Assembly (NCBI GenBank): GCA_020630065.1
Contig: JAHDCC010000006.1
Span: 1 to 61,694, forward strand
Direction: 5' to 3'
DNA: 61,694 bases
From: Acidimicrobiales bacterium
GTDB lineage: Bacteria; Actinomycetota; Acidimicrobiia; Acidimicrobiales; SZUA-35
Under the pieces are notes generated by a model. It did no database searches. It was not told where the DNA came from and saw only the letters and a list, made by a program, of their open reading frames with translations. Each line of letters starts with the position of its first letter. The stretch's first letter is position 1. This document shows positions 24,068 through 33,326 of this stretch, piece by piece. The translations under genes and the position numbers were made by a program.

Positions 24068-26172
24068 ACACGCCCGAAATTGATGTCACTGTGGGGGAAC
24101 TCCCCTCCGATTTTGTTGATGAACGATCTGAAATAGATTTCGTGGAAACAAGCGGTACTTTTCCTTTCTCCGAAGTCGTTGGTCTTGAAGACGCCAAGCT
24201 TGCCCTTCTGTTAACTACCATCGAACCGGCGATTGGTGGCGTGCTGCTACGGGGAGAAAAGGGTTCCGGTAAAACCACGTTGGCTCGAGGCCTTGCAGAT
24301 CTTTTGGGGGCGGCCACCCCGTTTGTGAACCTGCCGCTCGGATCCGGCGAAGACCGTCTTATCGGAACGCTAGATCTCGGCGCAGCCCTAACCGACAACA
24401 ACATTCAGTTCTCTCCTGGTTTGTTCGCTCAAGCCCATGGCGGCGTGCTCTACGTCGACGAGGTGAACCTGCTTGCTGACCATCTAGTCGACACGTTGCT
24501 CGACGTTGCGGTGTCCGGGATAAACCGAGTCGAACGTGAAGGAATTTCTCACGCCCACCTCGCCGAGTTCGTGCTGGTAGGTTCGATGAACCCTGAGGAA
24601 GGCGAACTTCGACCTCAGCTATTAGATCGCTTCGGTTTATGTGTCGACGTTGCCGCCAGTCGCGAAATTGACGAACGGGTCGAAGCGGTGACGAGACGGC
24701 TGCGTTTCAGTTCAGCACCAACCGAGATGATCTCAACGGCCGGAGACGACGATCTACGTCAACGCCTTGTCCATGCGGCGCCGGCTTCGCTTGACGCCGA
24801 TGTGATCAAGCTCTGCTGCGAACTGGCGATCCATTTCGACGTCGAAGGGTTACGAACCGATCTGGTCTTAGCCCATGCGGCAGCAGCATTTGCCGGATTC
24901 GAAGGTCGTGCTGCGACGGCTGTTTCCGATGTTCAACGTGTTGCATCACTTGTACTCGCTCACCGTGGACGAAAAACGATGTTCGATTCGGCTTATCGCC
25001 CGGCCGACCAGATAGACCAAATCGTTGATGATTTACTTGGAGACCTAGACAGCGAGCAGCCCGAAGAGGCCCTGACTGGCGAGTTTCCACTCGTCGAAGA
25101 CACACCTCAACCGGCCGGGCAGGGGGCGAACCATTCCCCTGAACGATACGAACGTGACCAAGAGGACGACTTTTACCCGGAGACTTCGGAGCATTCGACC
25201 GAAACCTACGACGACTCTGGTGGATGGTCTGATGACGACGTTGCCGACAGCTACGACTCGTCGTTAGACACCGACGAGATCGACCTGAACGCAACCGAAA
25301 CCGAAATCGAAGACCCGTCTGAACGTGAAGGTCTCGCGCCAGAACGCGCCATGCGGGCACCGTCGATGCTCGACGAAACTATGGCCGAAACACCGCCGCT
25401 TCCTCCTAGCAACTATCGCCGAGACTCCAAAACTAATTTGGCTGGCACTGCTGTTCAGGGCCGCAATATTGGTGACTTGCCGTTCGACCCGACCACAACA
25501 AATCCGATAGCGGTTGCGGCAACGGTCCGAAATCTGGCGACTCGACGATCTGTCGACCCCGAAGCGAAACTGTCTACCTCTGACCTTCGCCAGACAATGC
25601 GCGAGAACACTAAAACCAAATTGTTAATTTTCGCGGTCGACACGAGCGGGTCTATGGGGGCAGAAAGTCGTACCGACGCTGCGATTGGGGCTATTCGCTC
25701 GTTGTTGACAAACGCCTACCAGAACCGTAGCCAGATAGCTCTCGTCACGTTTAAAGGCGAAGAGGCTAACGTTATTTTGTCGCCAACCAGCAGTGTCGAA
25801 GTCGCCAACCTGCGTCTGGGCAACATCAGCACTGGGGGAACAACCCCGTTAGGGGCTGGCATAGAAAAAGCGTTTTCGTTGGCTCAAGATCGTCGGTATG
25901 CCGATCGTGAACGGTCCATAATTTTGTTGACTGACGGCCGCGCTACCGGATCTGAAGATGCTATGACCCAAGCTCAAGCGGCGGCTGAAGCGGTGAAAGT
26001 TTCGGGAATCCCAGCCGTCGTGCTGGATTGCGAAAATACGTTTCCTCGGCTCGGGCTGGCCAAAGAACTAGCCACTACGATGAATGCCGCCTATGTCGAA
26101 CTCGACGATGTAACGTCTGACTCGGTAACATCGGCTGTTACCTCTGCCCGACAAACCGAGAAGGTGCTGTAG
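24064..26172 (+). CDS. ChlI/ChlD-type chelatase ATPase (AAA and VWA fused)
   Basis: A 702-residue fusion that would supply the ATPase motor for CobN, replacing separate CobS and CobT. The AAA part has Walker A 'GEKGSGKTT' (about residues 64-72), 'VLYVDEVNLL' and 'SMNPEEGELRPQLLDRFGL'. A long acidic linker (about 330-430) is followed by a VWA domain with the MIDAS motif in 'VDTSGSMGAE' and 'TGGTTPLGAG'. Annotated elsewhere as magnesium chelatase, but the neighbours make cobalt the likely metal (inference). Confidence 0.9.
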   Translation: MNTPEIDVTVGELPSDFVDERSEIDFVETSGTFPFSEVVGLEDAKLALLLTTIEPAIGGVLLRGEKGSGKTTLARGLADLLGAATPFVNLPLGSGEDRLIGTLDLGAALTDNNIQFSPGLFAQAHGGVLYVDEVNLLADHLVDTLLDVAVSGINRVEREGISHAHLAEFVLVGSMNPEEGELRPQLLDRFGLCVDVAASREIDERVEAVTRRLRFSSAPTEMISTAGDDDLRQRLVHAAPASLDADVIKLCCELAIHFDVEGLRTDLVLAHAAAAFAGFEGRAATAVSDVQRVASLVLAHRGRKTMFDSAYRPADQIDQIVDDLLGDLDSEQPEEALTGEFPLVEDTPQPAGQGANHSPERYERDQEDDFYPETSEHSTETYDDSGGWSDDDVADSYDSSLDTDEIDLNATETEIEDPSEREGLAPERAMRAPSMLDETMAETPPLPPSNYRRDSKTNLAGTAVQGRNIGDLPFDPTTTNPIAVAATVRNLATRRSVDPEAKLSTSDLRQTMRENTKTKLLIFAVDTSGSMGAESRTDAAIGAIRSLLTNAYQNRSQIALVTFKGEEANVILSPTSSVEVANLRLGNISTGGTTPLGAGIEKAFSLAQDRRYADRERSIILLTDGRATGSEDAMTQAQAAAEAVKVSGIPAVVLDCENTFPRLGLAKELATTMNAAYVELDDVTSDSVTSAVTSARQTEKVL

Positions 26173-26174
26173 TA

Positions 26175-27161
26175 ATGATCGTTGAGCGTTGGAATGGCCT
26201 ATCTATAACGTCGTCGTCAGTAAAGGACGACCCGTTAGGTCGAGTCCAAACGTTAGGGCCAGAACAACCGGTCGACGGTCTTCTACTTGTCGGACACGGA
26301 TCTCGCTGCCTAATCAGCGCCGACCAAATGTATCAAATTCGGGATCATACCCAAGCCTGCATGCCCGAAACGTTGGTCGAAGTTGGGTTTCTTGAAATGA
26401 CGGACCCGCCAGCTGGTGTAGTTCTGGACCATATGGTTAGCCGTGGTTGTCAGCGAATCGTGATTCTTCCTTTGATGCTGTTGGCGGCCAGCCATTCGAA
26501 GAGTGACGTGCCCGCCATCGTGTTAAACGGACGGAAACGACATCCGGGTGTGGAACTAACATTCGGGTCACCTCTGGGCGTAAGCCCGGAACTGATCGAA
26601 ATCGGGGCGGCCAACATTGCCGACGTCGGTGCCGAAGGTTTACCGTTGCTTGTTATTGCCCGCGGCACGTCCGAACCCGACGCCAACGGCGACGCGGTGA
26701 AAGCTTCGCGTCTGCTTGCCGAGTGGACTGACACCGACTTCCTTTTTAACGGGTTTACGGGAATGACCTGGCCGCGGGTTCCGGAAGCGCTTCGAACCGT
26801 CCAAAAACTCGGTGCACCAAAGTTTGCTGTGTTCTTCTGGTTCCTGTGTAACGGCAAGTTGATTGAACGAGCCCGCGACGAGATCGCTGAGTTCGTAAAG
26901 GAAACCGGTATCGAAGTGGTCGATGCTGGATATTTCGGACCCGACGCACGCCTGGCTCAACTTATTGAGCGGCGCTACACCGAAGCGTTAGCTGACAGCC
27001 CAACAATAAACTGCGACACATGCACCTACCGGGCTCCGTTCCCTGGGTATGAAGAGAAAGCGGGTCAACCAGTTGGGGTGGGCCATTCTCATTTGGCTGC
27101 TTCCCATGCCGCTGGGGGACATGACCATCACCACGACCACGGAACCCATCACACTCATTGA
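26175..27161 (+). CDS. cbiX: CbiX-type sirohydrochlorin chelatase
   Basis: A 328-residue two-domain CbiX-family protein with a His-rich tail (eleven His in the last ~25 residues). Active-site residues appear in 'GLLLVGHGSRCL' and 'LAASHSKSDVPA'. It inserts Co2+ (early pathway) or Fe2+ (siroheme) into sirohydrochlorin; the His tail may bind or store metal. It is two bases downstream of the ChlID gene. With CobN in the same operon the role could be siroheme formation, an alternative cobalt entry, or metal delivery; sequence cannot decide. Confidence 0.88.
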   Translation: MIVERWNGLSITSSSVKDDPLGRVQTLGPEQPVDGLLLVGHGSRCLISADQMYQIRDHTQACMPETLVEVGFLEMTDPPAGVVLDHMVSRGCQRIVILPLMLLAASHSKSDVPAIVLNGRKRHPGVELTFGSPLGVSPELIEIGAANIADVGAEGLPLLVIARGTSEPDANGDAVKASRLLAEWTDTDFLFNGFTGMTWPRVPEALRTVQKLGAPKFAVFFWFLCNGKLIERARDEIAEFVKETGIEVVDAGYFGPDARLAQLIERRYTEALADSPTINCDTCTYRAPFPGYEEKAGQPVGVGHSHLAASHAAGGHDHHHDHGTHHTH

Positions 27162-27170
27162 TCAAAATGT

Positions 27171-27283
27171 GGTAGTTCGGAGGCCGGAATCGCTTAGCCC
27201 ATGAGAAGGGACTGAGCGTTGCGTGTGGAGGAAACCGGCCCCCGAATCTACCGAGTGCCCGATGAAGGGTGACTGATCATCGG
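27171..27283 (+). ncRNA. Candidate structured intergenic RNA element
   Basis: 27171-27187 pairs with 27235-27252 as a 16-bp stem with one bulge and one mismatch (GGTAG/CTACC, TTCGG/CCGAA, GGCCGG/CCGGCC). Inside, CGCTTA (27191-27196) pairs with TGAGCG (27213-27218) and CCC with GGG. A second hairpin, CCGATGA with TCATCGG (27259-27265 with 27277-27283), follows. It matches no riboswitch or RNA core I can recall. It lies 10 bases after cbiX and about 85 before a small membrane protein gene. It could also serve as an elaborate terminator. Confidence 0.4.
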
Positions 27284-27365
27284 TTGTATGTACGATCGTC
27301 AACAGGCGGCAGATACTTAAGTGTTTAGGTTGCAATTCTTCGGAGTCGCTGAAACCATCAACTGT

Positions 27366-27581
27366 ATGATCCTTCAAGTTTTTTTGGGTGAGAACCTTCT
27401 TCCGTATCTGGTTCTCGCTATAGGTGGCGCCATGATTGTCGGCCCGGCGGCCGCTATTTTGAAGCCCCGAAATGAAACTCAGGAAGGTGATTTGGAGAAG
27501 CCGCCGCTGCTCCGATCCATTGTTTTTATGGTGATGGGTGCTGTTGCCGCACTATGGGCTTTCGTGTCGCTCATCACCTGA
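27366..27581 (+). CDS. Small membrane protein, unknown function
   Basis: A 71-residue protein with two hydrophobic segments ('LLPYLVLAIGGAMIVGPAAAIL' and 'IVFMVMGAVAALWAFVSLI') separated by a charged loop. Start at ATG 27366 gives a first helix at the N-terminus; an upstream GTG at 27321 is possible. Not recognised. It is convergent with the RamB-like gene, twelve bases away, and downstream of the structured element. Confidence 0.6.
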   Translation: MILQVFLGENLLPYLVLAIGGAMIVGPAAAILKPRNETQEGDLEKPPLLRSIVFMVMGAVAALWAFVSLIT

Positions 27582-27593
27582 GTGTGTTGGGTT

Positions 27594-29177
27594 CTATTGG
27601 GTTTCTTCAACGATTTGTCGACGTATACGGTTGATGTCGACCGGAGAGGAACGGGCTCGTTCAAACCCTCCGCAACTCGGTGTTCGCGGACACGTCGAGC
27701 TGCGCTGACAGGTTAGCACTGTCGGGGCTTCGATTCCGGTGTCAATCCAGCCGATATTCAAGATTTTGGCGACGCTTCGAAGGGGGCGTTTCAGGCCGAC
27801 GGGTACCGGCGCTACGCCTCCATTGCGGGCGCAGACGTCGGCTAGTGTGCCTGCGATTTCTGCCGAGTCGAGCCCTTGATTGTCGAGCGCTGGATTAAGG
27901 TCCACACCAGCGCAAAGAATATGGCGATTGCCTGCGAGGTCTTTGACACCAACCGATTCGCTGGCATAAATATGATGACGGTTCCCGACTCGCATCACCG
28001 ATATCTGGGCGCGGGGGCCGTTCGCCCCGGTAGTCAGCAGCCGGAAAATTCCCCAGTGTTGACATGCGTCTTCGGTTAGACGCATACTTCCGAGCGGCAG
28101 CGGGATGCCGTTTCCTCGGTAGATGGCTTTGAGTTTGCCTGGCGGGTAGGCGTCAAAATAGTGCCAATCTGGATATCTGGCAACTGACGTCATTCGTCTC
28201 ATCATGATCGACCGGGATACGCCAATATCTCCGGCGCTGCTGCACGAGTATGCTTGCCGGTCGAGATGCTGACGGAATGGCACTTTGGGGCACAGTAAGG
28301 CGCCGGCAAAGAAACTACATTCGAAGTTCTGCCATGCTCGTAGGATTTCTTGGGAATCAATCGACATTGATCGGGCTGAATCGTAGGTGTCTTCTCGCAC
28401 GTCTTCTAACAAGCCATGGCCTGCGGCGTTGAGGGTTACCGATCCGGTTGGACTATGCAGGACTCGGTTTCCGATGTGAGTTGCCAGATCGTATTTGAGA
28501 CGATCGGGGTGGTTCCGCATAATCGAGTTCACGTAGATCACGTTTGGTTCTTCGAAGAACGATCTCACCGCAGTTTTGACTTGCATTCCGGTTTCGTCCA
28601 CGACGTCATCGGTTGGACGATCGAACCATTTGATAACAAGACCTAGTCGTTTACAAATGTCGATTACGTCTTCGAGTGAAATCGGGAACCGTTTTTTTCC
28701 GACTTCTTCTGCTGCTCGTTCCAGGTCAGGGAACCGGTTTCGGTTGTGTTCTTGATGGGCCCTGATGAGTAGGTGAGCGAACTGTCTTCCGGTTGTTCCG
28801 GTTTGTAGCAGCAGTTCGGGCAGCGCGATCTGCAGGTGTTCTTTGGAGAAAAGAAAACCGGGCTCTAACGCAATTCCGCTGATGCCACCTGATTCTTTCT
28901 TTGCTGGGGCCGGGGCTTCAGGCTGATTGGCGTGGTCGAAGAACCATGAAACCTCTTTTTGGAATACTTCGGCCAGTACGTGAAGGGTGGCTTCGCTAGG
29001 GCTTCGTTTGCCGTTTTCGATCATCGAAATGTATGAAACGGAGGGCGCTGCTTCGGAATCGATTTGGACGCAGCGAACTGAGAGATCTTTCATCGTCAGG
29101 TGATGGCGTTTTCTGAGATTTCTGATCTTTGTGCCCAAAAGATGGGTCTTTCGACTGAGCGACGGTATCTCATCCAT
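27594..29177 (-). CDS. ramB: RamB/ScfR-family transcriptional regulator
   Basis: A 527-residue regulator: N-terminal Xre-type HTH (about residues 12-72, 'SYISMIENGKRSPSEATLHVLAEVF'), a central IrrE/ImmA-like region ('RRLGLVIKWFD' to 'LATHIGNRVLH'), and a C-terminal DUF2083-type domain. In corynebacteria and mycobacteria RamB proteins control isocitrate lyase and malate synthase in response to acetate or propionate metabolism. The divergent malate synthase and isocitrate lyase genes support the same job here. No canonical RamB box was found in the intergenic region by eye. The C-terminal tail is longer and Arg/Ser-rich. ATG 29177. Confidence 0.85.
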   Translation of the reverse strand: MDEIPSLSRKTHLLGTKIRNLRKRHHLTMKDLSVRCVQIDSEAAPSVSYISMIENGKRSPSEATLHVLAEVFQKEVSWFFDHANQPEAPAPAKKESGGISGIALEPGFLFSKEHLQIALPELLLQTGTTGRQFAHLLIRAHQEHNRNRFPDLERAAEEVGKKRFPISLEDVIDICKRLGLVIKWFDRPTDDVVDETGMQVKTAVRSFFEEPNVIYVNSIMRNHPDRLKYDLATHIGNRVLHSPTGSVTLNAAGHGLLEDVREDTYDSARSMSIDSQEILRAWQNFECSFFAGALLCPKVPFRQHLDRQAYSCSSAGDIGVSRSIMMRRMTSVARYPDWHYFDAYPPGKLKAIYRGNGIPLPLGSMRLTEDACQHWGIFRLLTTGANGPRAQISVMRVGNRHHIYASESVGVKDLAGNRHILCAGVDLNPALDNQGLDSAEIAGTLADVCARNGGVAPVPVGLKRPLRSVAKILNIGWIDTGIEAPTVLTCQRSSTCPRTPSCGGFERARSSPVDINRIRRQIVEETQ

Positions 29178-29327
29178 CGCTGACCAGCCCTTTACTCGAC
29201 TTCGATGTGAAGTTAACTGAGTGAACTTTTCGCTGTGACATTCGACTCCAATTCTGGCTTACGATGTTACCACACAGAAGCAGCCCTGACGACAGACGAC
29301 ACCTACCGATGGAGGTCGGCGCTAACA

Positions 29328-31538
29328 ATGACTCCAACCAACCAAGATCAAACCTTTGTTATCGACCCCCTTCTGGTGAACTTCATTTCGAACGAAGTGA
29401 TGCCCCACCTCGACCTCGACGAACCAACATTCTGGCGTGGCGTCCAAACCCTCCTAACCGAACTTTGCGACGCCAACCAAACACTGCTCGACACCCGTCA
29501 CGACCTGCAAACCAAAATCAATCGATGGCACGAGACCAACAACTACACCGAAACGAATTACGACGACTACCGACAGTTCCTCACCGACATCGGCTACATC
29601 ACACCTGAACCAGAACCGTTCACGATCTCGACCAGCAACGTCGACCCAGAAGTCGCCACCATCGCCGGACCACAACTGGTAGTCCCGGTCCAAAACGCTC
29701 GTTTCGCCCTCAACGCAGCCAACGCACGATGGGGCAGCCTCTACGATGCCCTCTACGGCACCAACGCCCTATCGGCTCCGAACCCGCAAGACTTTGAACA
29801 ACACAACTCCGACCGTGCAACCGAAGTTGTCAGCTACGTCCGTCAATTCCTAGACGCCACGTTCCCGCTCAGCCAATACTCACATGCCGAGGTTAAGAGC
29901 TACGAAATAACGGGCCAAAGTCTCATCGCCACCGACATCAACGGCAAACGATCGTTACTTGGATACAGCAGCCAGTTCGTTGGCTTCGACGGAACTAAAG
30001 AACAACCCACATCTATCCTTCTGCGCAACAACGGGCTTCACGTCGAGCTACGGATAGACCGTCAAGGCAATATTGGGCGAACCGACCTCGCAGGAATCGA
30101 CGACGTCATCATCGAATCTGCCGTCACAACTATCGCCGACTGCGAAGATTCTGTCGCCGCCGTCGACACCGAAGACAAAGTTGACGTCTACCGAAATTGG
30201 CTCGGATTGATGACCGGGGATTTGACGGCCACGTTCACCAAAAACGGCGATTCAATCACCCGCTCGCTTAACGCCGATCGCGAGTTCGTATCCAAATCCG
30301 GCGGAGCCTACATTGTTCCTGGACGAAGCCTTCTGTTCATCCGCAACGTCGGCCCGTCCATGTACACCGACATGGTCACGACCTCAGCCGGTGATAGCGT
30401 CCCCGAAGGCATCATCGATGGCATCGCCACTTCGCTTATAGCGTCGATCGACATACACAACAAAGGGACATTCCGCAACAGCCGCACCGGCAGCATCTAC
30501 ATCGTCAAACCAAAACTGCACGGCCCCAAAGAGGTCGAGTTCACCAACACGATGTTCAGTCGGATTGAATCGATACTCGACCTCGAACCCAACACAATCA
30601 AACTTGGGATCATGGACGAAGAGCGGCGTACCACCGTCAACTTGGCGAGCTGCATCCATGAGGCTCGAACCCGGGTCGCTTTTATTAACACCGGGTTTCT
30701 TGACCGGACCGGAGATGAAATCCACACCAGCATGTTGGCTGGCCCGTTCGTCCGCAAGAACGCCATGAAGTCCGAACCTTGGATCGCTGCCTATGAGCGA
30801 CGCAACGTCGATATCGGGTTGGCGACTGGTTTCCATGGTCGAGCACAAATCGGCAAAGGCATGTGGGCGAAACCTGACGAGATGGGTGAAATGCTCCAAA
30901 CCAAAGGTGGGCATCCACGGTCTGGAGCGACGACCGCCTGGGTTCCTTCACCAACCGCTGCGGTCCTACACGCGTTGCACTATCACGAAGTCGATGTTCA
31001 AGCACTCCACTTCGAGCTAACCAACCGGAGCCAAGCCGACCTGGAAGATATTCTGACCATTCCTTTACTTAAACCCGGCCTCGAACTTAGCCCCCCTGAG
31101 ATACAAGACGAACTCGAGAACAACATTCAAGGCATTCTCGGCTATGTCGTCCGGTGGGTCCAGTCCGGCATCGGATGTTCCAAAGTGCCCGACATCGACA
31201 ACATCGGTTTGATGGAAGACCGAGCCACGCTTCGCATCTCAAGCCAGCATGTCGCCAACTGGTTAACCCACGAAATCTGTTCACCCAAACAAGTTCAAAC
31301 CGTGCTCGAGGAGATGGCCGTCATCGTCGACGAACAAAACCGAACCGAACCCGGGTATCGGCCAATGGCTGACGATTTCAGCCGAAGTCTGGCCTTCAAC
31401 GCAGCCCGCGACCTTATCTTTTATGGGGCCAGTCAACCCAATGGCTACACCGAAACGATCTTGCACCGCTATCGGGCAATAACCAAATCAATGTTCAATC
31501 CCAGTTCAGACCATCCATCAACTCTCACGCGACAGTAG
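29328..31538 (+). CDS. glcB: Malate synthase G
   Basis: A 736-residue monomeric malate synthase, condensing glyoxylate with acetyl-CoA. Recognised by the G-isoform layout: N-terminal helical clasp, the inserted beta domain, 'GSLYDALYGTNAL', 'LGIMDEERRTTVNL' with acidic metal/base residues, 'IGKGMWAKPDEM' and 'GATTAWVPSPTAA'. ATG 29328 with GGAGG upstream (spacer about 11) is chosen; the frame extends to 29235 into the promoter region. Isocitrate lyase follows after nine bases. Confidence 0.95.
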   Translation: MTPTNQDQTFVIDPLLVNFISNEVMPHLDLDEPTFWRGVQTLLTELCDANQTLLDTRHDLQTKINRWHETNNYTETNYDDYRQFLTDIGYITPEPEPFTISTSNVDPEVATIAGPQLVVPVQNARFALNAANARWGSLYDALYGTNALSAPNPQDFEQHNSDRATEVVSYVRQFLDATFPLSQYSHAEVKSYEITGQSLIATDINGKRSLLGYSSQFVGFDGTKEQPTSILLRNNGLHVELRIDRQGNIGRTDLAGIDDVIIESAVTTIADCEDSVAAVDTEDKVDVYRNWLGLMTGDLTATFTKNGDSITRSLNADREFVSKSGGAYIVPGRSLLFIRNVGPSMYTDMVTTSAGDSVPEGIIDGIATSLIASIDIHNKGTFRNSRTGSIYIVKPKLHGPKEVEFTNTMFSRIESILDLEPNTIKLGIMDEERRTTVNLASCIHEARTRVAFINTGFLDRTGDEIHTSMLAGPFVRKNAMKSEPWIAAYERRNVDIGLATGFHGRAQIGKGMWAKPDEMGEMLQTKGGHPRSGATTAWVPSPTAAVLHALHYHEVDVQALHFELTNRSQADLEDILTIPLLKPGLELSPPEIQDELENNIQGILGYVVRWVQSGIGCSKVPDIDNIGLMEDRATLRISSQHVANWLTHEICSPKQVQTVLEEMAVIVDEQNRTEPGYRPMADDFSRSLAFNAARDLIFYGASQPNGYTETILHRYRAITKSMFNPSSDHPSTLTRQ

Positions 31539-31547
31539 GAGAAAGCA

Positions 31548-33143
31548 ATGAGTATCTACGAATCCGAAATTAAGGCTATCGAGGCTTCGCTCCCAGACCA
31601 GGCGTATACCACCTCTGGGATCGATCCAGAAAATGTTGCCCGGATGCGAATCCAAAACCGATTCCAAACGGGGTTGGACATTGCCCGATATACCGCCAAG
31701 ATCATGCGCGAAGATATGGCGGCCTACGACCAGGACCCAACCCAATACACCCAGTCACTCGGCTGCTGGCATGGCTTCATCGGTCAACAAAAAATGATCT
31801 CAATCAAAAAACACTTCGGAACCACAAAGGGGCGTTACCTCTATCTTTCGGGTTGGATGGTGGCAGCGATGCGATCAGAGTTCGGGCCACTACCCGATCA
31901 GTCCATGCATGAAAAGACAGCAGTGCCCGCACTAATCGAAGAGCTTTACACCTTCTTACGTCAGGCGGATGCTCGAGAACTTCGAGAACTCTATGGAGCC
32001 GTCGACGCAGCAAAAGCCTCCAACAATAAGTCGGCTTACGAGTCGGCCATCAAAGCCGTCGACGAATTCGAAACCCACGTCGTACCGATCATCGCCGACA
32101 TCGACGCCGGTTTCGGAAACGAAGAAGCCACATATCTGCTAGCGAAGAAGATGATCGAAGCGGGTGCGGCCTGCATTCAAATCGAGAACCAAGTGTCGGA
32201 CGCTAAACAGTGTGGGCATCAAGACGGCAAAGTAACGGTTCCTCACGAAGATTTTATCGCCAAGCTCAAAGCAGTCCGCCATGCTTTTCTTGAGCTCGGA
32301 GTCGAGGATGGCGTTATAGTAGCCCGAACCGATTCGCTCGGAGCCGGCCTAACTCAGAAGATTCCGGTATCAACATCGGAGAACGACCTGGCAAGCCAAT
32401 ACACCGACTTCGTCGACGGTGAACCTGTCACCTCACTCGATCAGACCGACGCCGGAGATTTCCTCCTCAACCAGAACGGCCAAGTAATCAAGGCTGCTCG
32501 TTTACCTAACGGCTTGTTCAAATTCAAAGCGTCAAGCAACGAAGATCGGGTAGTTCTCGATTGCATCACATCACTACAAAACGGCGCCGACCTCTTGTGG
32601 ATCGAAACTGAGAAACCACACGTGCAACAAATTGCTGGCATGGTAAACCGTATACGTGCGGTAGTTCCCGACGCCAAATTGGTTTACAACAACAGTCCTT
32701 CGTTCAACTGGACACTCAACTTTCGTCAACAGGTTTATGAGTCGATGGTCAAGGCAGGCAAAGATGTGACCGCCTACGACCAAGACGATCTGATGAGTTC
32801 AGCCTATGACCACACCGACTTAGGTTTAGAGGCGGACCGAAGGATACGGTCGTTTCAAGCGAACGGTTCCAAAGAGGCGGGCATTTTCCACCATTTGATT
32901 ACCCTGCCGACCTACCACACCGCAGCGCTGTCAACCGATGAACTAGCCAAGGACTACTTTGGAGACCAAGCGATGTTGGCCTACGTCGCTGGCGTTCAAC
33001 GTACCGAAATCCGAGAATCGTTGGCGTCGGTTAAGCATCAGGATATGGCCGGATCGAACATCGGCGACGATCATAAAACCTACTTCTCGGGTGGTAACGC
33101 TCTGCGGGCGGCCGGCGAGAACAACACGATGAACCAATTCTAA
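31548..33143 (+). CDS. aceA: Isocitrate lyase (long form)
   Basis: A 531-residue isocitrate lyase of the longer Pseudomonas/AceA2-like subgroup, splitting isocitrate into glyoxylate and succinate. The catalytic motif is 'KQCGHQDGK' with the active Cys, preceded by 'IADIDAGFGNEEATYLLAKKMIEAGAACIQIENQ' region. AGGAG precedes ATG 31548. Operon with malate synthase; a stable hairpin at 33177-33216 terminates it. Together with RamB this forms a complete glyoxylate shunt module for growth on C2 units. Confidence 0.95.
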   Translation: MSIYESEIKAIEASLPDQAYTTSGIDPENVARMRIQNRFQTGLDIARYTAKIMREDMAAYDQDPTQYTQSLGCWHGFIGQQKMISIKKHFGTTKGRYLYLSGWMVAAMRSEFGPLPDQSMHEKTAVPALIEELYTFLRQADARELRELYGAVDAAKASNNKSAYESAIKAVDEFETHVVPIIADIDAGFGNEEATYLLAKKMIEAGAACIQIENQVSDAKQCGHQDGKVTVPHEDFIAKLKAVRHAFLELGVEDGVIVARTDSLGAGLTQKIPVSTSENDLASQYTDFVDGEPVTSLDQTDAGDFLLNQNGQVIKAARLPNGLFKFKASSNEDRVVLDCITSLQNGADLLWIETEKPHVQQIAGMVNRIRAVVPDAKLVYNNSPSFNWTLNFRQQVYESMVKAGKDVTAYDQDDLMSSAYDHTDLGLEADRRIRSFQANGSKEAGIFHHLITLPTYHTAALSTDELAKDYFGDQAMLAYVAGVQRTEIRESLASVKHQDMAGSNIGDDHKTYFSGGNALRAAGENNTMNQF

Positions 33144-33176
33144 GCTCTACATATTGCGTCCATCCCAATGCATCAA

Positions 33177-33216
33177 GACGCAGGCGCCACAACAGTGCAG
33201 TTGCAGCGCCTGCGTC
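33177..33216 (+). terminator. Terminator of the glcB-aceA operon
   Basis: GACGCAGGCGC (33177-33187) pairs perfectly with GCGCCTGCGTC (33206-33216), 11 bp, with an 18-base loop; a T-rich stretch follows (to about 33236). It starts 34 bases after the aceA stop. Confidence 0.7.
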
Positions 33217-33326
33217 TCCGTTCGTCTTCGCTCTTTTACGTCAGGCAACACTGCCCATGCCGCATTACTAAAGATCCGGCATGTCCAGGTCGATTAGTGC
33301 TACTAGCGGACGGGAGAGGTGAAGTT

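Noticed and set aside
27171-27283. tRNA, RNase P RNA, SRP RNA or a known riboswitch
   Set aside because: No T-loop, no conserved RNase P or SRP core sequence, and no riboswitch consensus could be matched; kept only as an unnamed structured element.
30384-30914. Minus-strand 176-codon frame inside malate synthase
   Set aside because: Antisense shadow of a highly conserved gene.
33168-33326. N-terminal extension of the hypothetical gene ending at 33743 back to ATG 33168
   Set aside because: The extension lies across the 11-bp aceA terminator hairpin and has no ribosome site; TTG 33327 has GGGAGAGG upstream.
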